Source: Calvatia gigantea
Lineage: Eukaryota > Basidiomycota > Agaricomycetes > Agaricales > Lycoperdaceae
Reading direction: 5' to 3'
Length of the DNA stretch: 64,000 nt
Assembly: GCA_025093985.1 (NCBI GenBank)
Contig: JACAAK010000009.1
Location: forward strand, 2,542,001 to 2,606,000
Shown piece after piece: positions 43,837 through 55,144 of this stretch. A program made the translations under genes and the position numbers. The notes under the pieces were generated by a model. That model had not been told where the DNA came from, did no database searches, and worked only from the letters and a program-made list of their open reading frames with translations. The number at the start of each line of letters is the position of its first letter. Within the stretch, counting starts at the first letter, position 1.

Positions 43837-45499
43837 TCACCCAGCTTTTGATGAGGTTCGTTTGGATTCCGATATTCGGTCTGATTCCACCTCTGCTATT
43901 CGTCCAAGCGCAACAGAATCGCTCCTATTATGAGCCAGTTCGAGATGAATAACGGCAGGAGATGGCGTTTTAGAACTAGTTCCAGGGCCCATCTTCAGTA
44001 CCGTTGAGGTGGATGAAGGTGTGTCTGGAAGAATCGTTCCACTTCCGAGCGAGTCTGCGGTGGGTACTGATTTATGCATTTGTGGCCCCGTCTGCGTTTC
44101 TGTTGACATTTCAGTTGTCGTTGCACCATATGAGGTGTGAAGATTGGTTGTAAAGACCGTTCCATTGTTGAAGACGATTGAATTGTATGGTGGAGCGGGT
44201 CGCCAGAACAACCAGGCTCGAAGAAGATCCTGTTCATGTGTTCGTTAGAATGGAGTTTCACATTTTTCGGTCGGTAAGCTACCTTTTGTGTAGCAAAGGC
44301 GAACCCAATGAAGATGGGCACTAAGAATAATGAATCAACGGCGCCACTGAGTCAAACCAAGCGAGACATACAAGTAGGATATACGAGGCTTGTTGCATCG
44401 GGCTCTGGGAAAGCGAACGCAAGCATGGAGAGTCTGAAGCAAGGTTACCCCTATGCTTTACACCAATAGGGTGGAATCATCACGTACGCAAATGCTATCA
44501 CTGCAGCTAGGGAGCAGAGTATCAGCCGAAGGTATACCGTGAGGAATATGTGACGATCGGTTCGGCTAAGGCGTTTGAATACATCCCAGTTGCGGTACAT
44601 CATAGAACCTGTCCACACTAGAAAAGCGACAAATAATAAGTCAGGAAACTCAGCTCTAAATGCGGCACAAATACCTTCCAGGGGAATCAGGATTAGCATG
44701 GCAGCTATCACTACAGCCGCAGATACATTATTGCTGTGGGGTGGTGAATGATGAGAAACCTTCCAAGAACCGAAGCTAATTAAATACCCACGGGATGTTA
44801 TCGTTAAGATGGCAGTAATAATTATTCCCGGTTCGCTCCACAAGGTGAGCGCGTTTTCCAGGAAAAACAAGCTGGTTTTCATTCATACGGGACCTGAAGC
44901 CGAAAAAAGCCATGCATACCACAAGCACCTCGAGGACAACGCCCAAGAAAACTAGCCAAGGGATCACAACCAACTGCAAGATACATTAAATATATGACAA
45001 GTTAAGCGGTGTCAAAAATTACCCAAAAGGTCCTTAACGTGCTGGGTGGTCTTGGATTTCCGGATTTCAACCCAGATATTATGAGGTAGAACTACAAGGA
45101 AAGCATCCCGGTTAGTTTGCCTCTATTTGACCACCGCCGTGTTGAAACAGCTCACTTCGATATAATAGCAGACCATACCGGCAGCAACTCTGAGTCCCCA
45201 CAATCTGAGTTGTTTGCGGTAGGAGATAAAATTGTTACTCACAGTGGAGGAACAGCATATATTAAAAGGGTTTGTGCTAGACAAATACCAAAGGGCGGGG
45301 GGGCAGGTGTTTCCTGCCTTCCGATTAACAGCCCATAGGAGAGAGAATAAACCAGCCAGGCTGTCATCAGGCTATACCATCCTATACTCCGCTGGATTTT
45401 TCTGGAGAATATTGCCGGTGCCAAGGTGAAAATGAGCAGTAGGATAGCTAGGAGAACGATGACATCAAACAGGACGACGAGGGCATGATGGGGAGCCAT
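43837..45499 (-). CDS. Predicted 7-TM protein, family copy 2
   Basis: Start ATG 45497–45499 (MAPHHALVVL). The first exon has helix LFDVIVLLAILLLIFTLAP, a basic loop, then WYSLMTAWLVYSLSYGLLIGRQ and CLAQTLLIYAVPPL, the same pattern as the three other copies. Further helices: VVIPWLVFLGVVLEVLVVCMAFFG, a CHLND loop, VSAAVVIAAMLILIPLEGI and YLRLILCSLAAVIAFAYV, then the final helix MPIFIGFAFATQK. The C-terminal cytoplasmic tail is long, Ser/Thr-rich, and ends at 43837. Function unknown; a receptor-like role is only inferred from topology. Confidence 0.75.
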
Positions 45500-46219
45500 G
45501 ATAGGGGATAGAGTCAGGACCTGCTGAACGGTAAGGAGAAAGGAGGGGGAAGGACAAATGAGCGTCGTAATGAAGTACAAAGGCGGTCTAGAGCCGTGGA
45601 GTGGACAGATAACGAAGGCTCGCGTGGATTTGCCGTGCCTAAAAAGGTTTTGGTGTAGCTAAGTAAGTCGGAATCCCGGCACACTTCATGCACGATAGAT
45701 CGCCGTCAAGGCGGACTCCCTGGCATCAAACTGCCTGGATGGAGCACCGTGGGTTAGAAAATTTAAACTGTGACAGATGTCGCGAGTTACTCGCACGTTA
45801 GATGACGGCTCTCAGGCTTCGGACTGTATTTCTCGAGGTCACTATCGGCAAGAGATTTGCAGGCACAACGACGATACCAATTTCGGTTACCTTATTGAGG
45901 CCCAACCCTTTGACCGATAAATTCCGGTGAGGCATTGGGGCGAGGCTCCTTTCCAAATGGACCTGAGTGACTGGGTTCAATATTTCAATTCGGACCTCCC
46001 CGTTAGATTGATGTCGATGGGTGACCCTATAATTGACTTTGACGTCCCAATCAGCGTGATCAAACCAAAAACAAAGTTCCATCGGGTGAAGCTTGAAGGG
46101 CAAAGAAGACGTCAAATCTAGCTCGCTAACAACAGCGCCCGCATGAACGGATTGTTGTGTGTGCGTCAACTTGGCACGAAGGTAGTATCCCTTAAGTCTG
46201 CAACAAATCCATCATACTA
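45500..46219. other. Intergenic upstream of 7-TM copy 2, no further gene recognised
   Basis: Holds the promoter of the 7-TM copy 2 gene. A 123-codon frame at 45798–46169 (minus) has no recognisable family or membrane segment. Confidence 0.35.
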
Positions 46220-49033
46220 AATTATCTGCAACCCATGGCTAACCCCTCGATAACCCAGCGCTTATTGGGCGTCTGCCATATCATCCTAAAATATTATTTG
46301 CCCCCTTTCTACAGCTCCACAAGTATTGATGGAACATCCAACAAGAGGCCTGTGCAAGGAATGACGATCTATAATTCATGAAGGATTGAGTGATGGTTGG
46401 CTGTAATTAGAGGAATCAGAATTCTGACTCGATCCGGATCAGAGGGTCTTTGGTTCCTCGGGTATAATCCGGTCGATAGGGCGAACGAATTCGGGAGTCG
46501 AACTAGGGAGAGGTCGTCGTCTCCGATAAAACCAGACATTCAATAAGTCCTGAAACAAGGTATGAACAGATTGAGAGAATTGGGAAGGTGCAGAGCTAGT
46601 AATCGCACCTTCTGTGAAGCAAAGATGAGTGAGACCGCCATGGATACTGTAGAAAATAGATTCAACGCTCTGTCGAGACTGTCCGCAATGACAAGAGAAG
46701 GCTCACAACATGGGTAGCTGAGGCCTTGCACAAGAGCGTCTCCTTTCACGCGGGCCAGTGCAATCGCACTAAATCTACAATCACTGTTAAACTTTGTTGA
46801 GACCTGATGGTGAGAATATATGAACCCGGCTGCAGTTAACGCAACCAGTGTGCATGCCGCTATCCTTAGATAGACGGCCAAGTATTTTCGGAAGTCGGCG
46901 TTCGCACGATTTGCTCTGCTTCGGTACAGCTGGATGCCAGTCCATACTGCGGGCGCACAATGAGAGAAAAGGCTGGAGTAATTTATTCAAGCTCTCACCT
47001 TCTAGTGGTATTAAGAGTGCCATGGATAGAGTCACAATGCCAGCATTTACCAGCACCCTGTAGCGCGAGAGTTTATTGTCCCCCAGCAGCACCAACGGAT
47101 GAAACCAACATACGGGATGCTGCTGTCATGAAGGTGGCAATATATATTAGATGTTATCCTCCCAACAGCTGTTTCAGGTTCGCTCCGGAGAGTCAACTAA
47201 AAGACGACCCAATCAGAATCTAAAGAGACAACAGGGAAGAAAATCACCCACAATGACGACTTCAATGTCAATTACTATATGCACTACCCAAGGGAGAATG
47301 AGCATCTACATATGCTCAAGTCAGCCACCTATTGGTTGGCATCCTGACATCACATTCTCACTAAGTTTTTAGTCCAAGGCTGCAAGGATCGGCGATGGGT
47401 GGAATCCCAACAACTCCCTAGGTAGAACTACAAGCACTCAGTGAGCCTACCTCATCTCTTTCAATATTGTGCTCACGTCGAGGTAGAAACACAAAGTCCC
47501 TACAGAAACCCTGAAATAAATGATAAACTTACGTCACATTACCAGAGGAAGTGCATGTAGAGTTACTCACAGGGGCGGTGCGGAATAGATGAGTATACTT
47601 TGAACAAAACAATGTGCGAATGTGGGCTCCGGCCCTATTTGTCTTCCAACCAATATTCCATAAGAGACTGCGTAAACCAGCCAACAAGACATCAATCCTA
47701 GCCATGCTCTCCCTCTCTGGAGCTGGCTTGAGCAAATAACCGTCAAGATAGTAGCTGCGATGATCAGGGCCGATAGAATTGACATTACGTCATACGCAAC
47801 GAGGTACGCAGGAGGACCAGCCATTCGTGATCGGATTGATGAGAAATGTGAACCCAACAGACTGGGAACAGGGGGCGAGTGGAGAGAAAGTTGGGTGAGT
47901 TGGGGCGGGGACAATTATAAAGGAGGGCATTGCACGGGCGTTTGCTTTTAGTGCCACAGTTCTGATCGTAAAATGTAGACAACAGCAACAAGTATCTTGC
48001 ATCACATCAGTTATTCAATGGCGCCTTCATTTCAGATAGCGCCTTTCTCGGCGACGGTGGAAATAGGTGTGAAGAGCACACGAGAAGCTAGTCTAGTAAG
48101 TCGGTGGTGAGACCAGTGAGGTTTTGTTGTTGTACCATATGGTTGTTGTAATTGTGGGGTGTATCTTGTTAAAGGTCGTTCAAGAGGTTATTCCAGGTTG
48201 TTCCTTAAGCTACAATTAAAAAATCCTTGTATCTCGAAGGCTCGAGATATCGCCACGAGCTTCCATTGGAGACGTCCCGTCAAATTGATTCTTTGTCCAT
48301 CTTTCGCAGGCCGTGAACGCTACCCGTTGTTCGCCATTATGCAATGTCAAAGTACAGAGCCCTGCTGAATAGTGCAAATGATGCGAAAGCCTAGGGATGG
48401 GGGAAATGAGGCGGGCGGCCATGGACATGTCCTTCGGGTAAGGGCGAATGCGGCAGTGCATCAAGTGCTGATTGTTCGTCGCGGGACGCGAGATGCCCCA
48501 GAGGTTGAGGCAGTTCAGGTTTAGAGCAATTCGAAACGAGGTTAGGGCGACACCAGAATCACAGACACCAGTGAGCAACTGGACAAGCATGAAGCTTTGA
48601 AGGTTGCCACATGTATTCCAAGTTGGGTAGCGGTCGAAGCTGGCCAGGGATGTGATCAAGGGCCACGTGTGCTTGCGTAGGTAATGCACTAGCTTCCGAA
48701 GATCACGGAAGGCTCGTGATACGGCCTTGTTCAACTTCAAACAGCTTGACAGCGAAATCTCAGACCGCCTTTGGCCCAACGATACACGATAAAGTACGCA
48801 CAATGGAGGGGTCCGCTGTCAAGAAACCAGTTGCCGTTGTTTACTTAGCCCAGGTAACCAGAAAACGACGGTGGGGCACTGCTGATGGGCTATAGCATTT
48901 GTGTAGATGATGCGGGTGAGCCTCTGGTCCTGAGGGACAAGTGGCCTCTCGGCGACAATGAAAATGACACCCCATTGGATGTAAAATCTACGAGCAGAGC
49001 CGACAAGCCGAGGTATTCCATTTATCATTATCT
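46220..49033. repeat. Tandem duplication unit 1 (about 2.8 kb)
   Basis: Direct repeat of 49034–51815. Paired landmarks: GCCATATCATCCTAAAATAT at about 46,272 and 49,081; the 7-TM gene in each; ATAGGTGTGAA…GCACACGAGAAGC at about 48,061 and 50,838; and CCCCATTGGATGTAAAAT at about 48,971 and 51,734. The unit therefore includes the whole 7-TM gene, its promoter, and about 1 kb upstream of unclear content. Divergence is substantial, with scattered substitutions and small indels. Confidence 0.85.
46439..47824 (-). CDS. Predicted 7-TM protein, family copy 3 (tandem duplicate)
   Basis: Start ATG 47822–47824 (MAGPPAYLVAYDVM). Exon 1: helix SILSALIIAATILTVI, then GLMSCWLVYAVSYGILVGRQ and CFVQSILIYSAPPL. 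A short exon follows with a LGVV/FCVSTST-like segment near 47,480. The next exons contain ALVNAGIVTLSMALLIPLEGE, AVYLRIAACTLVALTAAGFIY and a final helix SLIFASQKV. The tail is short and basic (RRRRP), ending at TGA 46439–46441 after EEPKTL. It is a diverged copy of the gene at 49201–50627. Function unknown. Confidence 0.72.
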
Positions 49034-51815
49034 ACAGCCTGTAGCTAATCCCTTGATATTTGGCATTGATTGGGTGTCCGCCATATCATCCTAAAATATA
49101 ACTTGCACCCTTTCCAGGTTACGCAAGTATTGATGTTTCATCCAACAAGAGGGCTACGCAAGGAATGACGATCAATGATTCACAAAGGATTGAGTGACGG
49201 TTAGCTATAATTGGAGGAATCAGAATTCCAAGTCAATTTGTGTTGGAGGGTCTTTAGTTCCCCAGGTATCATCCGGCCGATAGAGCGAACGAGCTCGGAA
49301 CTCGAGCTTGAGAGAGGTCGTCGTCTCCGACAAAGCCAGACACTCCACAAGTCCTGGAACAAGGTACGAGCAAATTGAGTGAATTGAGAAGACGCCAAGC
49401 TAGCCAACCGCACCTGCTGTGAAACAAAGATGAGCGAAACCGCCATGGATACTGTGGAAAATAGATTAGATGTTTCGCCGAAGCTGTCTCGACGACTAAA
49501 GGAGGCTCACAACATAGGAAGCTGAGATCTTGGACAATACTGTCTCCCCCCACGTCGGCTATCGTAATTACACTAAGTCTGTACCCGTCGATAAGTTTTG
49601 TCGGGACAGGACCTAATTGAAAGATTTTACGAACCCAACTGCGGTCGACGCAACCAGCGTGCATGCCGCCATCCTTAGATAGACGGCCAAGTATTTTCGA
49701 AAGTCAGGGTCAGCACGATTTGCCCTGCTTCGGTACAACTGGATGCCAGTCCAAACTGCGGGTGCGCGATGGGGGAAAAAGCCGAAACAATTTATTGAGA
49801 TTCTCACCTTCCAGTGGTATCAAGAATACCATGGATAGAACCACAATGCTAGCATTTACCAGGGCCCTGTAGCGCGAGAGTTTATCGTCAATCGGCAACA
49901 GGAACGAATTAAACCGGCATACGGAACGCTGTTGTCATGAAGATGGCAGTATAAGTTGGATTCTATTTTCTCAACGACCGGTTCGGCCTCGCTTCGAAGA
50001 GTCAACTAAGGACAGCCCAATTAAAAACTGGAGAAACCACAGGAAAGAAAATTCTCACAATGACGACTTCGGTGACGATCGTTACATGAACTATCCAAGG
50101 GAGAACGAGCATCTACACATGCTCAAGTTAGCAACAGGTTGGTCAGCATCCTGGCACCACATCCTCACTAAGTTTTTAGTCCGGGGCTGCAAGGATCGGC
50201 GATGGGTGGAATCCCAACAACTCCCTAGGTAGAACTACAAGCACTCAGCCAGCCTACTTCGTCTCTTTCGTCATTGAACTTACATCGAGGTAGAAACACA
50301 AAGCTCCTACAGCAACACTAAAACAAAAGATAAACGCCAGGTTACCAGAGGAAGTGCATGTAGAGTTACTCACAGGGGCGGTGCGGAATAGATGAGTATA
50401 CTTTGAACAAAACAATGTGTGAATGTGGGCTCCGGCCCTATTTGTCTTCCAACCAATATTCCATCAGAGATTGCGTAAACCAGCCAACAAGACATCAATC
50501 CCAACCACGCTTTCCCTCTGTGCAGCTGACTTGAACAGATAACCGTCAAGATAGTGGCTGCGATGACGAGGGCTGACAGAAATGACAGCACGTCGTATAC
50601 AATGAGGTACGCGGGAGGACTAGCCATTCATGTACAGATCGATGGGGAATGCTCCCAGCGGAAGACGAACGAAGGGAAAGACGGGCGAATTTGACGGCTA
50701 TAAAGGAGGCCATTGCATGAGCGTTTACTTTTGGCACCGCAGCTTTGATGTTAAAGGCAGACAGCAGATATCGTGCGTCACATCAGCTGTTAGATGATGC
50801 TTCATTTCAGATAATGCTTCTCTCGGCGACAGTGGAAATAGGTGTGAAAAAGCACACGAGAAGCCATGGTCAGCCAGTGGTGAGACCGGCGAGTTTTGTT
50901 GTTGCACCATATGTTTGTTATAGGTGTGGAGCGTATTTGTTAAAGGCCATTTAAGAGGTTATCCCGGGTTGTTCCTAGTCTATAAATAAAGAAATATTGT
51001 GTCCAGGATGCCTGGGATAACGCCACGAGCTTCCGTTGAAGCCGTCCAGTCGTACATCAGAATTAATTTTCATCCTTCGCGGGCCCTGAATACACCGTAC
51101 CCGTTGTTCCGTCATCACGCCGGGCCAGAACGCAAGCCCCACTGGGTGACGCAAATGACGCGAAGGTCCATAAAGGGGGGGGAACGAAGTGGATGACTGT
51201 CGACATATCCGTCGAATAGGGGCGAACGCGGCAGTGCATCAAGGAATGATTTGTTCGCCGGAGGAGACGTGTGTATGTCACGGAAATTGAGTTAATAACA
51301 GAAATCTAGTTCAAGCTGAAGGCAGCACCAGAATCACAGACACTGCTGCGTAGCCGGACAAGGACGAAGCTTGTCATATTCCAAGTTGAGGAGCAGTCGG
51401 AGCTGGATCGAGGACCACGTGTGTTTGTGTATATTGTGCACCGGCTTCCAAAGATCAAGGGAGAAGACCTAAATTCGTGATCTGGTCATGTTCCTATTCA
51501 AACACCTTGACGGTTAAATTTCAAACTGCCCTTGGCCGAGCAATGCACGAAACAGTAGGCGTGATAGAGGAGCTCACTACCTAGGAAGAATTTACCGATA
51601 TCTACACAATTCAGGTGACGAGAAAACGACGGCGGAGGGCTGTTGACCCGTCGATAGGCTACTATATCTATCTAAATGATGTGGCTGGGTCGTTGGAACA
51701 TAAGCCCATTCCCTGCAACAAAGAAGAGGACGCCCCATTGGATGTAAAATTCACGAGGGAAGCCGCAGCGGCGGTGGCCGAAAAGCCGAGGTATTCCATT
51801 CATCATTTGTAGGCA
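49034..51815. repeat. Tandem duplication unit 2 (about 2.8 kb)
   Basis: Second copy of the unit at 46220–49033, in the same orientation and directly adjoining it. The upstream third of both units carries open frames on the minus strand (for example 48216–48803) that align between units but are broken differently, which suggests a non-coding or decayed segment rather than a shared gene. Confidence 0.85.
49201..50627 (-). CDS. Predicted 7-TM protein, family copy 4 (tandem duplicate)
   Basis: Start ATG 50625–50627 (MASPPAYLIVYDVL). Exon 1 is nearly the same as in copy 3 (LIGLMSCWLVYA-type helix 2, VGRQIGPEPTF, CFVQSILIYSAPPL), with SDG in place of SYG. The middle exons carry ALVNASIVVLSMVFLIPLEGE and AVYLRMAACTLVASTAVGFV, and the last has SLIFVSQQV followed by the basic RRRRP tail. 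The stop used by copy 3 is lost here, so the protein reads on by about 15 residues to 49201. Several exon frames near 49,500–49,650 are less regular than in copy 3, so decay is possible. Confidence 0.68.
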
Positions 51816-53361
51816 CGTCAAGGGGTAGCTGGCGATCACTTTAGACCAGCATCGCCTTCTGTCGTGGGTGCTGAGAAGTTTTTGCGCTCACTGGCACAGC
51901 GAAATACTGAACCCATGCATGTGGAGCCCAAGAAGAAGCATCCGTCCAAAAAGTCCAGCATCGATCATTGTACCCCCACTCTTAGTATCTTACAATTACG
52001 TTCACGACAAGTGACCAGGACCCAGCCGCCAAATCACGTACCTCCGTCGGGCTCTAAAGAAGGGGAGACAAAAAAACATCGCCAACGCCGGGACAAGCGG
52101 CCTTTTAAATAGCGCATATACGAGGCTGCCGTTGCTACTCAGGCCGACCCAGTAGCCGCTCTTGTTCAGCCTAGTGGTATTGCTATTTCAAACCCGCCGC
52201 TCCATTTTGAACCTCTCTCCCCTCCCCTTCAAACGCGACGCAAACGGACCACAATCATAACCAACATGGCACATGTTAATCCTCTTCGGCCCTCATCCTT
52301 TTCTCGTCCAGACGCCTAGACAATGTGAAATTACCGCTGACACATTGGAGGACGCATTTCCCTACCACGAGGCGTGCCTGAGGGGGCCAGAGTGTGTCCA
52401 AGAGGACGAAGTTCGTCAAAGATGAGGGGTTGGGGCAGGAGGTATCGGAGTGCCTACCCTTGAAGTTTGTTCCTATTTCTCAGGCGGAAGCTGGATATAA
52501 AGTGATGTTCCAGCATTCCGACGACAAACAGTGGGCATCAATATCCTAGGATTTTGCGAATCCTTATCCCTTTTAGGTTCTTGACACCAACAGCTTGGCG
52601 CTCTGAAAACGCGGAGGGACATCCGCAACTATTTAAAGGTTTTTCGCCGGACGGTCGTCTGGGGTCAGTTTCGTTGAGACCTGCAAATTCCGTGGGTGCT
52701 ACGGCATTACCTCTGTTCGCCGTCCCCTAAGCGTTTGTGGGGTCCAAATCGATTGGAGCGGGGTGTGCCTCACTCCGGCCATCCAACCGGACCTTCTACG
52801 GGAAAGAATCGAGCATTACAACTTCTTCCCCTGCTTTTGGACGCCTTCATCTCCAACCTCAAAAGGCTCAACTATCCGACTCTATCTGTCAGCGACGGCT
52901 GAATTACAGGCGACTTTCTTCCAGTTTGTGATCTGAGGGCTTCCACACCGGAGGACAAAGGATTATTTGCATATCGGAAACGTTTGTTCACTCTACCACC
53001 TCTTTTCACTGACAGCCATGGGAATTTCAGATCGTGCACTAAACGATTTCAATGCCGCGGCCAGCTCGCTATCCATCGCAAAACTCGCTACTTACCCCTC
53101 TTCCTGGAGCCGCCTGGCATAATGACTATGAGACTTGTCCGCAAAACATATCCCTCTCATTGCATCTTGTGTCTCGGCTCTCCTGATATGGTACGAATGC
53201 CGTTCTATACGAGGTAGTCAACCCCGTCTCTTCCAACCAATCATTGGCCTTGGCCATTTCCAAAATCCATTGCAGTAAACATGATAGCATCTCGATATTC
53301 TATAACATTATAATGTTACAATTAAACTGGTGTGTATTCGTATATGGAAACGTTCGAACAC
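51816..53361. other. 1.5-kb region with broken plus-strand frames, no gene recognised
   Basis: Several short plus-strand frames (51864–52112, 52696–52902, 52737–52931, 52984–53217) have a Pro/Ser/Lys-rich, protein-like composition and could be pieces of one decayed gene, but I recognise no domain. Confidence 0.35.
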
Positions 53362-54320
53362 TTAGGAATTACCAGATCTTGACCGCGGTTCAGCTCGTAT
53401 GCAACGCATGTTAGGATAACGCAGGGAAAGTCGTCGCCCATTCATTATAGCCTGGACCTCCTCAAACTGGTGAACGGCGTGAGAACTAAGAAGGGGCAAA
53501 TATTAACACAAACACGCACCCTGGTTCCTTCGGGTAAGGGTATTGTCCTGTGATGAGAGCGTTCATATCGCTCTCGATAAACCACACCATCCTCCTCCTC
53601 ATACTCGATCATTTCAACAGTAACCCAAGTCACCACCAGGCGGTTGCGTTGGAAGCTTATATGAACGTCTTGCTTCTCGACCTCCGGGGGCATCTCGAGA
53701 GTCGCAACGATTGATCTTCCATCGCTTGACTCACGGAAGGTAGATCTAGGAAACCCACGTTAGCAAACTAAGATTTAGGGATATAAGGTTATGGTTTAAG
53801 AGGCCACATACATGGATTTCTGCTTCTTGAGAGACTTGGTTGGTGACACATGTGATTCCATGACGGGAATACGGACGCTCGGGCCGTCGTCTTGTGCTCC
53901 ACTCGAAGGTAATAACTCCGGGGAAATTTCTTCGAGCGACTGGACCTTGGGTTTCTCCTTTGCCATCTGGCGCTCTTTCTTCTGTCGAATTGCACTCCAT
54001 ACATCGTCCAGCGATATGGTATTGGGAGGGAGTTCAGTGGCGCCGTCAATCGAAGACCCACCAGCGTTGGGAAGATTGTAGAGCCGGTTGTTGGTTTGCA
54101 ATTGGTGATGCAAGGAAGACATGGTAGTATTTGAAGGGGGATGGTAGTGGAATCTGTGAGAATCGGGTTCTGGTGGGGTGTCAATCCGGGAAGGATAGTC
54201 GATGCCAGTGACAACGGGAGTGACAGGCGAGAGGAGCGCTGATTTATCTTGTGGCGGGCAAGCACCTCCTGAGCTAGTGCTTGTGTATAAATCCTTACGG
54301 TTGTATCCATGAGCTGGCAT
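53362..54320 (-). CDS. HSP20/alpha-crystallin-like chaperone
   Basis: Three proposed exons from ATG 54318–54320 to TAA 53362–53364. The N-terminal 170 residues are disordered, with a short basic/acidic helix (IRQKKERQMAKEKPKVQS). The alpha-crystallin domain then begins: VATLEMPPEVEKQDVHISFQ, NRLVVTWVTVE, an RERYERSHHRTIPLPEGT strand pair, and the last exon FEEVQAIMNGRRLSLRYP. In small heat-shock proteins this beta-sandwich binds unfolded clients in an ATP-independent way. The usual C-terminal I-x-I anchor is not visible, and the N-terminal extension is long, so it may be one of the atypical HSP20-like proteins of basidiomycetes. Confidence 0.8.
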
Positions 54321-55144
54321 TTGTGTCTCCGGTTAATTACGCGATCGAGGATGCAGGCCGGAGGTATGGGTTTACAGAATTAGTGCGTAAAGACTCGGGC
54401 GAGGTAAGTGATCAATGTAATAGATACCCTGCCATCCATTCATAAGGTAATTAAAGTCGGACCCTAACAATGATTGAGGTTACTTACAAGGACAAGTAAC
54501 CCTTCCAGCAACGCCAGAAGTACACCTTATTGGTGAGGAAGTGGGATGGCGAACACGAGTTACTTGAGATAGGAGGGGGTTAATTCGAGTGTGTTAATCA
54601 TTGAGAATCGTGATAATCTGGGAGGGGGGCTTTTGTAATGAAGCACCGCATTGACCAGGCGAAGCCTCTGAAGCTCGGATCAGCTGTCCTGCGTTCTCGT
54701 GTGTTTGCCATGCTGCTAACATGAGGCCAGCCGTCATCATCGTTCAACTGGTCCTCTCTTCCCTTTTTGGTGAAGTCACGTGGGACTATATCCTGAAATC
54801 AGACATTGTTTTTGTCTTTTTTCTTTCTTCCCTGCAACAGCTTGCACGCGATAAGTCGGTATGCATCATCTCTTCCTTTATTCTCAAAGCATAAGATGGG
54901 CATTTAGCCACAAGTCACATAGCATGTTAGACTTCCAATTACCATTATCCTCGGTGCTGCGGACAAACCCGACTTCTGATTCTTCTGCCCAAGTTCTGTA
55001 TCTGCATTCGCATCGCTGACAAACCTTCTTTCCCTAGGCCTCGTTCAATGCTGTCAAACTATGTACCAAGATCATAGTTATTAACGTATCTGGCGAGAGC
55101 GGAATACAACTGGCACACGTGCCGTCCGTTGCGTATGACGTCGT
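54321..55144. other. Intergenic, presumed HSP20-like gene promoter
   Basis: 824 bp with no open frame of note. No clear heat-shock element array (NGAAN repeats) was found by eye. Confidence 0.4.

Noticed and set aside
48216..48803. 195-codon minus-strand frame in the first tandem unit
   Set aside because: Its counterpart in the second unit is broken at several points and no domain is recognisable, so I did not call it a gene; it is listed as a finding on the duplicated segment.
43837..50627. 7-TM tandem array as a mating-type (STE3 pheromone receptor) locus
   Set aside because: The proteins lack STE3 features and I found no short frame with a CaaX ending nearby. The family is a different 7-TM type.
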